From: Burkholderia pyrrocinia
GTDB lineage: Bacteria > Pseudomonadota > Gammaproteobacteria > Burkholderiales > Burkholderiaceae
Direction of reading: 5' to 3'
Assembly: GCF_003330765.1 (NCBI RefSeq)
Contig: NZ_CP024904.1
Location: 620,001 to 684,000, forward strand
Length of the DNA stretch: 64,000 nt
A program made the translations under genes and the position numbers. Positions 17,358-25,419 of this stretch are shown one piece after another; position 1 is the stretch's first letter, and each line of letters starts with the position of its first letter. The notes under the pieces are model-generated. The model had not been told where the DNA came from. It was given only the letters and a program-made list of their open reading frames with translations, and ran no database searches.

Positions 17358-18548
17358 TTAATTGTTTCCAAGCCAATCCATCAGTACTTCTGCAGCATGC
17401 TCATCGAGTCGCGGAGGTGGTCGCCTATAGCTCGGCGGCGTTGCCGACATCCTCAAGGGGTTTGCCAGGAGGCGAATCTCCCCGTCCATCGCCCACTCGC
17501 ACGGCATATGCAGTTCTGCGCCGCGGGCTTTGACATGGGGATCGGCAAATACGTCTTCCAGATTGTTCACTGGCCCGCAAGGGACACCGACAGCCTCGAG
17601 CTCCCGCAGCCATGTTGCGCGAGGCCGCGATCCGAGCGCACTGGCCACTCGTTCACACAGTGCAGTTCGATGACGGATCCGCATCGGGTTTGTCGCATAG
17701 CGCTCGTCGGACGCGAGTTCGTCAATCCCTGCGACCTCGCAGAACCGGCGAAACTGGGCATCATTTCCAACGGCAAGGATCATCGGTGCATCTGCCGTCG
17801 AGAACACCTGGTAGGGAACGATGTTTGGGTGACCGTTACCCAAACGGGACGGCAGCTTCCTGTCGGCCAGATAATTCGTCCCGGCGTTGACGAGCCAGGA
17901 GATCTGCGTATCGAGGAGGGCAATGTCGATGTGTTGCCCCTCACCCGTTTGCTGACGATGCTGCAAAGCAGCCAGGATTCCGACCGTGGCGTACATGCCC
18001 GTCATGACATCGGCAATCCCGACGCCTACCTTCATCGGCTCCCCGTCCGGCACGCCGGTAAGACTCATGATGCCCCCCATGCCCTGGATCAAGAAGTCGT
18101 AGCCGGGTCGGGTGGCGTACGGGCCCGTCTGCCCGAACCCCGTGACAGAGCAATAGATCAAGCGGGGATAGCGATCCTTGATTTGCTCATAGGCCAAGCC
18201 GTACTTGGCAAGGCCACCCACTTTGTAGTTCTCCACCAGTACATCGGCTTGCGCGATCAGCCGATGCACGAGTTCCCGACCCGGGGCGGAACCGATGTCG
18301 ATAGCAATCGATCGCTTATTGCGATTGGCCGAGAGGTAATAAGCGCTCTCGTCGGTTTCCTCGCCTGACGTCCCGCGCACGTACGGCGGGCCCCATTTGC
18401 GCGTATCGTCCCCTTCGTCCGGCTTTTCGACTTTGACGACATCTGCGCCCAAGTCGCCAAGCAGCTGAGCCGCGCTTGGCCCAGCCAGGATGCGGGACAG
18501 ATCCAGGACCTTGATGCCGGACAACGCAGTCTTCCGATCTACCGTCAT
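17358..18548 (-). CDS. Class III CoA-transferase (CaiB/BaiF), probable succinyl-CoA:3-sulfinopropionate transferase
   Basis: A 396-aa CaiB/BaiF transferase: LSGIKVLDLSRILAGPSAAQ at the N-terminus, LLGDLGADVVKVEKP, RNKRSIAIDI, DVLVENY, and the catalytic Asp in GVGIADVMTGMYA (about residue 180). Class III enzymes move CoA between carboxylic acids through an aspartyl-CoA thioester. Next to a desulfinase the likely acceptor is 3-sulfinopropionate, as for the Act enzyme of dithiodipropionate degraders. It is first of a two-gene operon (17-nt gap to acd), with a TTGAA-N6-TTCAA palindrome 151 bp upstream. Substrate is inferred from context; the family alone would not give it. Confidence 0.8.
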   Translation of the reverse strand: MTVDRKTALSGIKVLDLSRILAGPSAAQLLGDLGADVVKVEKPDEGDDTRKWGPPYVRGTSGEETDESAYYLSANRNKRSIAIDIGSAPGRELVHRLIAQADVLVENYKVGGLAKYGLAYEQIKDRYPRLIYCSVTGFGQTGPYATRPGYDFLIQGMGGIMSLTGVPDGEPMKVGVGIADVMTGMYATVGILAALQHRQQTGEGQHIDIALLDTQISWLVNAGTNYLADRKLPSRLGNGHPNIVPYQVFSTADAPMILAVGNDAQFRRFCEVAGIDELASDERYATNPMRIRHRTALCERVASALGSRPRATWLRELEAVGVPCGPVNNLEDVFADPHVKARGAELHMPCEWAMDGEIRLLANPLRMSATPPSYRRPPPRLDEHAAEVLMDWLGNN

Positions 18549-18699
18549 GCACCACCACCATTTGAGCGTTGCCCGGCAAGCGAGGGAATACAGCCGCCTG
18601 ACAATCTGGAGCCGCGTGAAAAGATAACCGAGCCCATCGTCTTCCTCTTCACCACAGTGACCGAGTTAATATCCTATAACTCACGTTTTTCACAAACAA

Positions 18700-18715
18700 T
18701 TGAATTTCACTTCAA
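18700..18715. promoter_or_regulatory. TTGAA-N6-TTCAA palindrome, candidate LysR operator
   Basis: TTGAATTTCACTTCAA is a perfect 5-bp inverted repeat with a 6-nt spacer, in the 283-bp gap upstream of the CoA-transferase/desulfinase operon. Three more sites of this form lie upstream of the other units of the sulfur cluster. Confidence 0.7.
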
Positions 18716-18831
18716 CATAAAATCGCAAGCCAACCTTCGAGCGACGCGGTTCAGGCATGGGGTCGCGCCGCCTTTCCAAACTCACGCATCATCAGTGAGC
18801 GAGCCAGACCCGCACGAGCTGCGGATGCTGC

Positions 18832-20058
18832 TTAGCGCTCGGCAAGCGCTCTCGAGATACGCTCGATCGCCAGGTCCACCGTCTGACGCGAACAGCCGAG
18901 ATTTGCTCGCATGAAACCGTGGCCTTCCAAGCCAAACTTTGGCCCCTTGTCGAGCCACACGCGCGCCTTGACGAGCATGAAGTCCTCTAGTTCCTCAGGC
19001 GTCATCCCCAGTCCGCGGCAGTCGATCCAGGCGAGGTAGAGCGAATCCATGTCAATCACTCTCACACCTGCATCGAGTGCGTTGATGCGATGGGCAAAAT
19101 GCCTTTGATTCTGCGAAATGTAGCCAACGAGTTCTTCCACCCAGCCTGCTCCGTGCGCGAACGCTGCTTCTGTGGCAACCATTCCGAGCAGGTTGATGCG
19201 AGTGTTGTGGTTCCTGTCGATTGTTCGCACGACCTCCTCACGCTTGACCTTGTCGGCAATGAACATGTTGCCGCATTGCAGTCCCGCCAGATTGAAGGTC
19301 TTGCTCGCGGACGTACAGGTGATGCTGTTTTGGGCGAATCGAGCATCGAGCGACGCAAACGGCGTATGCCTCCTGCCCGCAGCGAGCACGAAATCGCAAT
19401 GGATCTCGTCGGCCAGCACCAGCACCCCGTGCCTCAAGCAAATTTCGCCCATGGAGCGCAGCTCCTCCTCTGTCCACACATTGCCCGTGGGGTTGTGCGG
19501 GTTGGAGAGGATAAAAATCTTGGTGTTGTCGCGAATCGCGTCCTCGAACACCTTTGCATCAAAGCGGTATCGATCCCCATCGAACTGCAGCGGCGCCGCA
19601 GTCACGTGGCGACCATTGATCAACACGTCATTGTGAAAGTGAACGTACACCGGCGGCTGGATGAGCACCGAGTCGCCGGGCTGCGAGAACGCCTGCACGA
19701 CGATCTTGATAGCGGCAATCACACTGGCGACCGGCACTACCCATTCCGAAGGCACGTCCCAGCCAAAGCGCTTTTTCTGCCAGCCAGTCACTGCATCGAG
19801 GTAGCCATTCGTAGGTCCTGCGGGATAGCCGTAAACCCCGTGCGAAACCGCTTCGTACAGCGCCTCATTCACTGCAGGCGGCGACTTGAAATCCATATCC
19901 GCAACCCACATCGGCAACGGCCTGGCTCGTGCTTGCTCGGCACTCATGACGCCGGTCGGATCGCCCCACTTCAGTGAATTGCTACGGCTACGGTCCACCA
20001 CGGTATCGAAGTCAAATCCTGGCGTATCAGCCGGGGACATACTCGTAACTTGAGTCAT
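18832..20058 (-). CDS. MalY/PatB-family PLP-dependent C-S beta-lyase
   Basis: A 408-aa fold-type I PLP enzyme of the MalY/PatB group. Visible are PLPMWVADMDFKSPPAV at the N-terminus, ILSNPHNPTGNVW, LADEIHCDFV, and the Schiff-base Lys in TSASKTFNLAGLQ (about Lys253). These enzymes cleave cystathionine, cystine or S-substituted cysteines to pyruvate, ammonia and a thiol. In this cluster a fitting substrate is S-(2-carboxyethyl)cysteine, which would release 3-mercaptopropionate for the dioxygenase; this is inference. An in-frame ATG at 20073 is an alternative start; 20058 has a GAGG stretch about 10 nt upstream. It is third in an operon after the thioesterase and importer genes. Confidence 0.82.
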   Translation of the reverse strand: MTQVTSMSPADTPGFDFDTVVDRSRSNSLKWGDPTGVMSAEQARARPLPMWVADMDFKSPPAVNEALYEAVSHGVYGYPAGPTNGYLDAVTGWQKKRFGWDVPSEWVVPVASVIAAIKIVVQAFSQPGDSVLIQPPVYVHFHNDVLINGRHVTAAPLQFDGDRYRFDAKVFEDAIRDNTKIFILSNPHNPTGNVWTEEELRSMGEICLRHGVLVLADEIHCDFVLAAGRRHTPFASLDARFAQNSITCTSASKTFNLAGLQCGNMFIADKVKREEVVRTIDRNHNTRINLLGMVATEAAFAHGAGWVEELVGYISQNQRHFAHRINALDAGVRVIDMDSLYLAWIDCRGLGMTPEELEDFMLVKARVWLDKGPKFGLEGHGFMRANLGCSRQTVDLAIERISRALAER

Positions 20059-20116
20059 AACGTTCAACCTCATTCGGTCTTGCCTGACCTGTACAAAAAA
20101 AACACCTGTGGGGGAG

Positions 20117-21406
20117 TCAGTAGCCCATGGCCTTGAGTATGGGAGACAGGCTCACAAGGACACCAAACAAAAATACGAACCACACCCGGTGAGAACGATA
20201 CTTCTTAAGCGCGGGCACCTTGCATACAAGCACGCAGGGAATGATGAATGACGCGATGCCGTAGATGGGAGAGGCCAACTGCTGCAACAGCAAGATGGAG
20301 AAGCGCGTCTGTACCCACAACCACAGACCGAGCACGATGAATACACACACGCAGATGGATACCGCACGCGGATCGATGCGTTCGGACGGAACGAAGCGTG
20401 TGAGGACGTTCATCACCACGCCTTTGATCGATTCCTCGAATCCCAGATAGATGCCGAGAAAGGCGGTCAGAATGGCGAACACGTTGAGAGCCGTCGTCAT
20501 GTACAGCACGCCGTTTCCAGGCATGACGCTGCCCGCCAATGCCAGCGCCGAGATGTTCTGCGCCTTGGCCGACAGGGCCTGTTCGTGCGAAATGGAAAAC
20601 GAAAACGAAATCGCAAAGAACAGAACGGAGACAACGAGGACTGCGTACGCAATGCGGCTAGCGCGAATAGCGCGGTAGGTTGCAACACGCGGGTCCTTCT
20701 CTACCCTACGGAATGCAACATTCATCGGGCTGAGGATCTGCACGAACAGGATGGAGAACAACGTAAACGGGACGGTCAGGATAGTGTCCACGACGAAGCG
20801 CTTGAGCTCGGGCAATGGCGGCAAATTCGCACGCATATCCCAGTGAGGGATCATCACCACACCGAGAAGAACGATCACGCCAAGCTTGAAAATCACCAGC
20901 GGGCCGGACACCTTGAAGATCAGCTTCTCGCCCTGTGCCGCGATCAGCACCAACCCGAATAAAATTGCCAGCGAGAAGAATGGACTGTCCGACAGCAATC
21001 CCGTCGTCACGCCGAAGCTCTGCAGGTACTTGGCCGTATCAAAGGTGACCGCCAGTGAATATGTGAGCATGCCTTTGACAAGCATGAGGAAGTACACGAT
21101 GGCGAGAACGATGCCCCAGTTCCTGCCGAAGTACTGCGAGATGATTCCCGCATAGTTCTCGCATTCGGTGCTTTCGGATAGGGTCTGCAAGTACAGCTTC
21201 TGCATCATGTACAGCGCCGGGTACGCCAACACCACCGACGCAGCAAACACCCACACGCCAGTGATACCAACCTGAACCGGCAGAAATACAATGCCAGCAC
21301 CAATCGCCATGCCGATGCACAGGATGACCCACCCCATGTCATATCGCGTGAACGGTATCTTGCCAGCAGACTCAACGGAAAATCCCAACTCAGCTGAAGC
21401 GCTCAA
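20117..21406 (-). CDS. HAAAP-family amino-acid importer (SdaC/CyuP-like)
   Basis: A 429-aa inner-membrane transporter with 11 predicted spans. It opens with FTRYDMGWVILCIGMAIGAGIVFLP, typical of hydroxy/aromatic amino-acid permeases. The group includes serine transporters and the E. coli cysteine importer CyuP (YhaO). The start is a TTG at 21406 with an AAGGAG site 6 nt before it; longer ATG frames lie upstream of this site. The C-S lyase gene follows 58 nt downstream, suggesting uptake of cysteine or a cysteine S-conjugate as lyase substrate. The true substrate is not readable from sequence. Confidence 0.8.
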   Translation of the reverse strand: MSASAELGFSVESAGKIPFTRYDMGWVILCIGMAIGAGIVFLPVQVGITGVWVFAASVVLAYPALYMMQKLYLQTLSESTECENYAGIISQYFGRNWGIVLAIVYFLMLVKGMLTYSLAVTFDTAKYLQSFGVTTGLLSDSPFFSLAILFGLVLIAAQGEKLIFKVSGPLVIFKLGVIVLLGVVMIPHWDMRANLPPLPELKRFVVDTILTVPFTLFSILFVQILSPMNVAFRRVEKDPRVATYRAIRASRIAYAVLVVSVLFFAISFSFSISHEQALSAKAQNISALALAGSVMPGNGVLYMTTALNVFAILTAFLGIYLGFEESIKGVVMNVLTRFVPSERIDPRAVSICVCVFIVLGLWLWVQTRFSILLLQQLASPIYGIASFIIPCVLVCKVPALKKYRSHRVWFVFLFGVLVSLSPILKAMGY

Positions 21407-21525
21407 TCTTGTCTCCTTTTTGGATGAGCGCAGCAACACATGGAAATTCATGCGGAACACTGCCACGCTCAGTAGTTCTTATTATCTTTATGTCGCAGGC
21501 TCCCAGCGCCTGCGGTCAAATCTCG

Positions 21526-21999
21526 TTAAACGCCAGCTCGGTCCGACAGCCGAATAGCCAGCATTTCCCCGACTGCGCGCGTGATTCCGTTCGCTGTCAG
21601 TGCCAGATCGATCCACGCCTTTCGCCCTTCCAGCGAGCGAAGTTTGCCCGTCACAACCAGTTCAACCCCGAGGGGAGTAGGCTGCTTGAAGTCGACCTTC
21701 AACGACGCCGTCACGAAGCGAATCGGTTGAAGGTCCTCGCCAATCTGCCGCCCCTCGTTTTGATACGCGTATGCCGCCGCCGACGCGGCGCCGTGGCAGT
21801 CGAGCAACGATGCAATCATCCCGCCGTAGACGTGATCGGGAACACCACCGCTGTACTTGGCCTCAGGCGTGAATCTGGCGACCGTCTCGTCGCCGACGAG
21901 ATAGCTCTTCAGGTGATGGCCATGCTGGTTGTGGGGCCCGCAGCCGTAGCAGTGGGCAAACTCCGGTGGGTACGAGTCCTGTATTGCGCATGTAGACAT
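21526..21999 (-). CDS. Hotdog-fold (PaaI-like) acyl-CoA thioesterase
   Basis: A 157-aa single hotdog domain. The N-terminal FAHCYGCGPHNQHGHHL motif is typical of the PaaI-like subgroup, and DHVYGGMIASLLDCHGAASAA carries the usual active-site helix. The start at 21999 has a GAGG site. It is first in the operon with the importer (119-nt gap) and the C-S lyase. Its job may be to release CoA from stalled or toxic thioesters such as a mercaptoacyl-CoA; that is inferred only from context. A TTGAA-N6-CTCAA palindrome lies 121 bp upstream. Confidence 0.8.
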   Translation of the reverse strand: MSTCAIQDSYPPEFAHCYGCGPHNQHGHHLKSYLVGDETVARFTPEAKYSGGVPDHVYGGMIASLLDCHGAASAAAYAYQNEGRQIGEDLQPIRFVTASLKVDFKQPTPLGVELVVTGKLRSLEGRKAWIDLALTANGITRAVGEMLAIRLSDRAGV

Positions 22000-22120
22000 C
22001 TGTTCGCCTCTGTTTCGGAATGAGAGACTCCGGCAGCTACCCAAAAGCCGTTGATATGGCACCGGTCGGCTGGCTTCCGGATCCTGGAGTTATCGTATAT
22101 TTCATCAAATTCATGAACAA

Positions 22121-22136
22121 TTGAATTTGAACTCAA
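22121..22136. promoter_or_regulatory. TTGAA-N6-CTCAA palindrome, candidate LysR operator
   Basis: TTGAATTTGAACTCAA differs from the perfect TTGAA-N6-TTCAA repeat by one base. It sits in the divergent gap (22000-22391) between the thioesterase operon and the LysR gene, suitably placed for the thioesterase promoter. Confidence 0.6.
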
Positions 22137-22358
22137 TCGAAAAAGGCAAACAAAACTCAGCCGCAGCGCACCACGATCGCTCCTCACCGACGTGGCGTCA
22201 TCGGTTCAGCGTCAGCGTAGGGGCTCCCAGCTATGTCGCGCCTCTCGTTTGGCGCCGGACGAAATGCTCGGCCCATTCGACACCGATAAACGCATGCATC
22301 GCCGTCAGGCTTGCAAGTGAACGGAGCTGCAAATAGGATTCACGTATCTGACACGAAC

Positions 22359-22374
22359 TTGAATATCAATTCAA
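22359..22374. promoter_or_regulatory. TTGAA-N6-TTCAA palindrome at LysR gene start, candidate autoregulatory site
   Basis: TTGAATATCAATTCAA is a perfect repeat ending 17 nt before the preferred LysR start at 22392; it overlaps an alternative ATG at 22374. The position suits self-repression of the regulator. Confidence 0.65.
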
Positions 22375-22391
22375 TGGCACGCCGACCCGGT

Positions 22392-23291
22392 ATGACTTCC
22401 CCCACTCTCCGGCAGCTCGAGCTTCTGCTGGCCCTCACTTCCTCTGACGGAATCGCCGGCGCGGGCGCGAAGCTCGGCATGTCACCTTCTGCCACCAGTC
22501 ACGCATTGCGTGCATTGGAGACAGCACTAGGTACGGAATTGATCGACCGCAACGCCTCTGGAGTCGCGCTGACCTACACCGGCGAACATGTTCTTCCCCA
22601 CGTGCGAGATGTCTTTGCGTCCCTTCAGTTGGTTCAGGCGACCGCACTGGCTGGCGCGGAACTGAAAACCGGCTTGTTACGTTTGGGGTCGTTCGGTGCG
22701 AGCGCCACGATCAGGGTTCTTCCTCCGCTGATAGAGCACTTCAAGGCCCGCTATCCGGGCGTCGACGTCATGGTTACGGAGAAGCCAGATGAACAAACGT
22801 CACGGGATTTGATCGAACGCCGCCTCGAGCTCGCTGCCGTCACGCTACCCAAGTCAGACTTCGATGCGCAAACGCTCGCCGTTGATGAGCTCGTCGCGGT
22901 CTTGCCTTCCGACCACCCTCTGGCAGAGCTGGACGTCGTTCCGCTCAAGGAAATGACAGCAGACCCTTTTATCCTGACCCGCGCAGGTTCGCAGGCATTG
23001 GTTACCAAGCTGTTTGCGAGGAATGGTCTACATCCGCGGGTGGCCTACGAACTCCTGCAGTTGATGTCGATACTGGAACTGGTTGCGAGCGGAAAGGGTA
23101 TCTCTGTCCTCGCAAAGCTCGCGCTTCCGGATGAGTACAACGGCACGGTCTTCCGCCCCATTTCGCCCAGCACGTCAAGACGCATCGGATTGGTATGCCT
23201 GAACGAGAACCGCCTTTCACCGGTCGCTCGTGCGTTTTGGCAGGATACGCGTCGACATCAAGCGAGCCTCAAGCCAGCGTCTCGCGGGTAA
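22392..23291 (+). CDS. LysR-type regulator of the sulfur cluster
   Basis: A 299-aa LysR-type regulator. The N-terminal winged helix-turn-helix is visible as LRQLELLLALTSSDGIAGAGAKLGMSPSATSHALRALETALG (residues about 5-45), followed by the usual LTYTGEHVLPHVRDV linker and a co-inducer-binding domain. The start at 22392 puts the helix-turn-helix at the usual position; 22374 is an alternative six codons upstream but falls on the palindrome. It is divergent from the thioesterase operon and followed by the dioxygenase gene. It is the only regulator gene in the cluster and so the best candidate to bind the four TTGAA-type palindromes. Confidence 0.85.
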   Translation: MTSPTLRQLELLLALTSSDGIAGAGAKLGMSPSATSHALRALETALGTELIDRNASGVALTYTGEHVLPHVRDVFASLQLVQATALAGAELKTGLLRLGSFGASATIRVLPPLIEHFKARYPGVDVMVTEKPDEQTSRDLIERRLELAAVTLPKSDFDAQTLAVDELVAVLPSDHPLAELDVVPLKEMTADPFILTRAGSQALVTKLFARNGLHPRVAYELLQLMSILELVASGKGISVLAKLALPDEYNGTVFRPISPSTSRRIGLVCLNENRLSPVARAFWQDTRRHQASLKPASRG

Positions 23292-23334
23292 CACTGCAAG
23301 ACGGCACAAAGCAGCACGAGGTTGGCATGACGAT

Positions 23335-23350
23335 TGAAACCAGATTCAAT
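23335..23350. promoter_or_regulatory. TTGAA-N6-TTCAA palindrome upstream of dioxygenase
   Basis: TTGAAACCAGATTCAA is a perfect repeat in the 179-bp gap between the LysR gene and the thiol dioxygenase gene, 120 nt before the start codon. Confidence 0.7.
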
Positions 23351-23470
23351 TGCTCGTGACGATGGATTGGAGAAAAATTTCCAGAGCCCCAGGCCCTACT
23401 ACAAAGCCCAGTAGCGCTTGCTCAAGCATTCGGGGCGGCCGCGACAACATCCAATATCCGGAGACACCTG

Positions 23471-24067
23471 ATGCCAGTTTCATCTCCTCGCTTCAATCGC
23501 TTCGTCCACGACTTTACGCAGCTCGTTGACAATTTCTCGAGCGACGAGCCTCAAATCCTGAGCAAAGGACGTGAGCTCCTTGCTGACATCGTCCGCCATG
23601 ATGACTGGCTTCCGGACGAGTACACGCAACCGCATCCCCAGTACTATCAACAGTACCTGCTCCACGCTGATCCAGCCGATCGCTTCTCGGTTGTCAGTTT
23701 CGTTTGGGGACCGGGTCAAAAGACCCCGATTCACAATCATACGGTCTGGGCACTGATCGGCATGTTGCGCGGCGGAGAGCGCGCCGAGTCATTTGAAGTC
23801 GGCCTGCCGAGCCAGCCCATGCGGTCACTCGGAGTCGACCATCTCGAACCGGGCGTTGTCGAGAGCATTTCACCGCGCACGGGAGACATTCATCGGGTCT
23901 CCAACATGTACGAGGATCGCGTCTCGATCAGTGTCCATGTCTACGGGGGAAACATCGGACGGATTTCGCGGTACGTCTTCGATCCCGAAACGAGCATGCT
24001 CAAGCACTTCATTTCCGGTTATTCCAACGAAGACGAGCTTTCGCAACAATCAGTCAGCCATTCGTGA
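23471..24067 (+). CDS. 3-mercaptopropionate dioxygenase (thiol dioxygenase)
   Basis: A 198-aa cupin-fold thiol dioxygenase. Iron-binding histidines are His88 and His90 (TPIHNHTVWAL) and His141 (GDIHRVSN). The substrate-specifying residues match 3-mercaptopropionate dioxygenase more than cysteine dioxygenase: Gln61 in QYLL, Tyr158 in SVHVYGG and Arg167 in ISRYVFD correspond, with an offset of one, to Gln62/Tyr159/Arg168 of the Pseudomonas enzyme. It would oxidise 3-mercaptopropionate to 3-sulfinopropionate, the substrate of the CoA-transferase/desulfinase pair upstream. It is monocistronic behind its own palindrome. Some family members also accept cysteine. Confidence 0.85.
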   Translation: MPVSSPRFNRFVHDFTQLVDNFSSDEPQILSKGRELLADIVRHDDWLPDEYTQPHPQYYQQYLLHADPADRFSVVSFVWGPGQKTPIHNHTVWALIGMLRGGERAESFEVGLPSQPMRSLGVDHLEPGVVESISPRTGDIHRVSNMYEDRVSISVHVYGGNIGRISRYVFDPETSMLKHFISGYSNEDELSQQSVSHS

Positions 24068-24296
24068 ATACCTGACGAGGCCGCAATCCACATCTCGGCC
24101 CCGGAACCGAAGTGGGGGGCAGTACGCTTTCGTACACTACACGGACGCGCCAGATACTGACTCGGCCGGCACATTCAGATACGTGGCCCCATCGTACGCC
24201 CCTCGCCGGTACAACGCGCCAAACCAAAGGCACGGTACGTCGTCCGGCGAAGGAACGCCATTGCAGGCCTATTCCTGTAGCGTGGGGCGAACCCTC

Positions 24297-25049
24297 TCAC
24301 CAAGGAATACGAGCATCCGCATTAGAGAAAGTGCCGGTCGGCCCGTTCGCATCAAGGAGTGCCAAGCGGACCGGTTCTCGTGCCGCATCCTCAACCGACC
24401 CCGCTCCTTCGGCAAAATTGCTCAGATCCGTTGCAGTAAAGCCCGGACATGCTGCGTTGACCTTGATGCCAGTTCCTTCCAGCTCGATGGCAAACGCTTG
24501 TGTGATCGCATTGAGCGCGGTCTTCGACGCGTGATATACGCCGACCTGGTTGCGAAATGGATTGGAAGGGTCTTCCTTCAACGCGAGCGAGCCAGTGGCG
24601 CTCGATATATTGACGATACGCCCAGCCGGTGATTTGAGAAGAAGTGGCAGCATCGCCTGCGTAACGGCAACAACTCCAAACACGTTTGTCTCAAATACGA
24701 TACGCAAATCGTCGGCAGCTATGCGGCTTAACCTGCCCAGTTGCACGACTTCTTCCAGCGAGCTCCCCGGCCTTGCCGGGTTCGAGATCCCGGCGTTATT
24801 AACCAGTACGTCAAGGCGTCCGAGCGTATCGCCAATCTGCTTCGCCGCTGCGGCAATCGACGCCCGATCCGTTACATCGAGGTGGATGGCTTGGGCTTCT
24901 GCCCCGACGCTTCTCGCCGCGACCACGCCCCGATCCAGCTTGCGTGCTCCGACAAGCACTTTGAAGCCCTTCGATGCCAGATCCTTGGCGATCTGAAGAC
25001 CAATCCCTTTGTTTGCGCCAGTCACAAGTGCGACGGGTGTGCTATGCAT
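24297..25049 (-). CDS. Short-chain dehydrogenase/reductase
   Basis: A 250-aa classical SDR: cofactor motif TGANKGIG (residues 10-17), NNAG (about 89-92), catalytic Ser in NISSATGS and YHASK as the Tyr-x-x-x-Lys pair. The likely cofactor is NADP(H), judging from the ARK basic residues after the second strand (GARKLDR). Substrate unknown. The promoter region holds GGAA-N5-TTCC, a palindrome also found before the TetR gene 6 kb away, so that regulator may control it. The 229-bp gap to the dioxygenase gene shows no recognisable element. Confidence 0.85.
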   Translation of the reverse strand: MHSTPVALVTGANKGIGLQIAKDLASKGFKVLVGARKLDRGVVAARSVGAEAQAIHLDVTDRASIAAAAKQIGDTLGRLDVLVNNAGISNPARPGSSLEEVVQLGRLSRIAADDLRIVFETNVFGVVAVTQAMLPLLLKSPAGRIVNISSATGSLALKEDPSNPFRNQVGVYHASKTALNAITQAFAIELEGTGIKVNAACPGFTATDLSNFAEGAGSVEDAAREPVRLALLDANGPTGTFSNADARIPW

Positions 25050-25100
25050 GTTTGCTCCGTTCGAAAACGATGGTCAGAACCGATACGCGTACGCCAGACC

Positions 25101-25148
25101 TAAACGGAACGCGGATCCGTTTACGGAACTATACGGAACATCGTTCCG
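25101..25148. promoter_or_regulatory. Operator region: ACGGAAC repeats and GGAAC-N3-GTTCC palindrome
   Basis: Three ACGGAAC copies (25104, 25123, 25133), a TAAACGGA-N7-TCCGTTTA inverted repeat (25101-25123) and CGGAAC-ATC-GTTCCG (25134-25148) lie 52-99 bp upstream of the SDR start. They have the look of TetR-type operators. The rest of the 370-bp gap (25050-25419) shows nothing recognisable. Confidence 0.5.
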
Positions 25149-25419
25149 CATATCAAGCAGGAGAATTTCGTGAATGCGAGACGAACAAGCGCACCGGCAC
25201 ATCCGGGCGTCATGCTGGTTCGAGCGTGCGCCGTTGCCCAACCATCGTCGGCGCGAAGAACGCGCCCGCCCCTGGCGATCACCGGATGGGCCGGATCGCG
25301 CGACGCGATCCATCGGGGCGGTTGTCAACCTGAATCGGGCAAGAAGAAGGTCGGTGTTGCAGTCTTCCAGCAAGCGTCCGCTGCGACCACTACCGAGTTG
25401 ATAAGGCGCACCGAAGCAG

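Noticed and set aside
21526..21999. Thioesterase as proof of an aromatic (phenylacetate) pathway
   Set aside because: Only the hotdog subgroup resembles PaaI; no other phenylacetate genes are nearby and the context is organosulfur.
23471..24067. Cysteine dioxygenase as the call for the thiol dioxygenase
   Set aside because: The Gln61 and Arg167 positions fit 3-mercaptopropionate dioxygenase, and the neighbours handle 3-sulfinopropionate.
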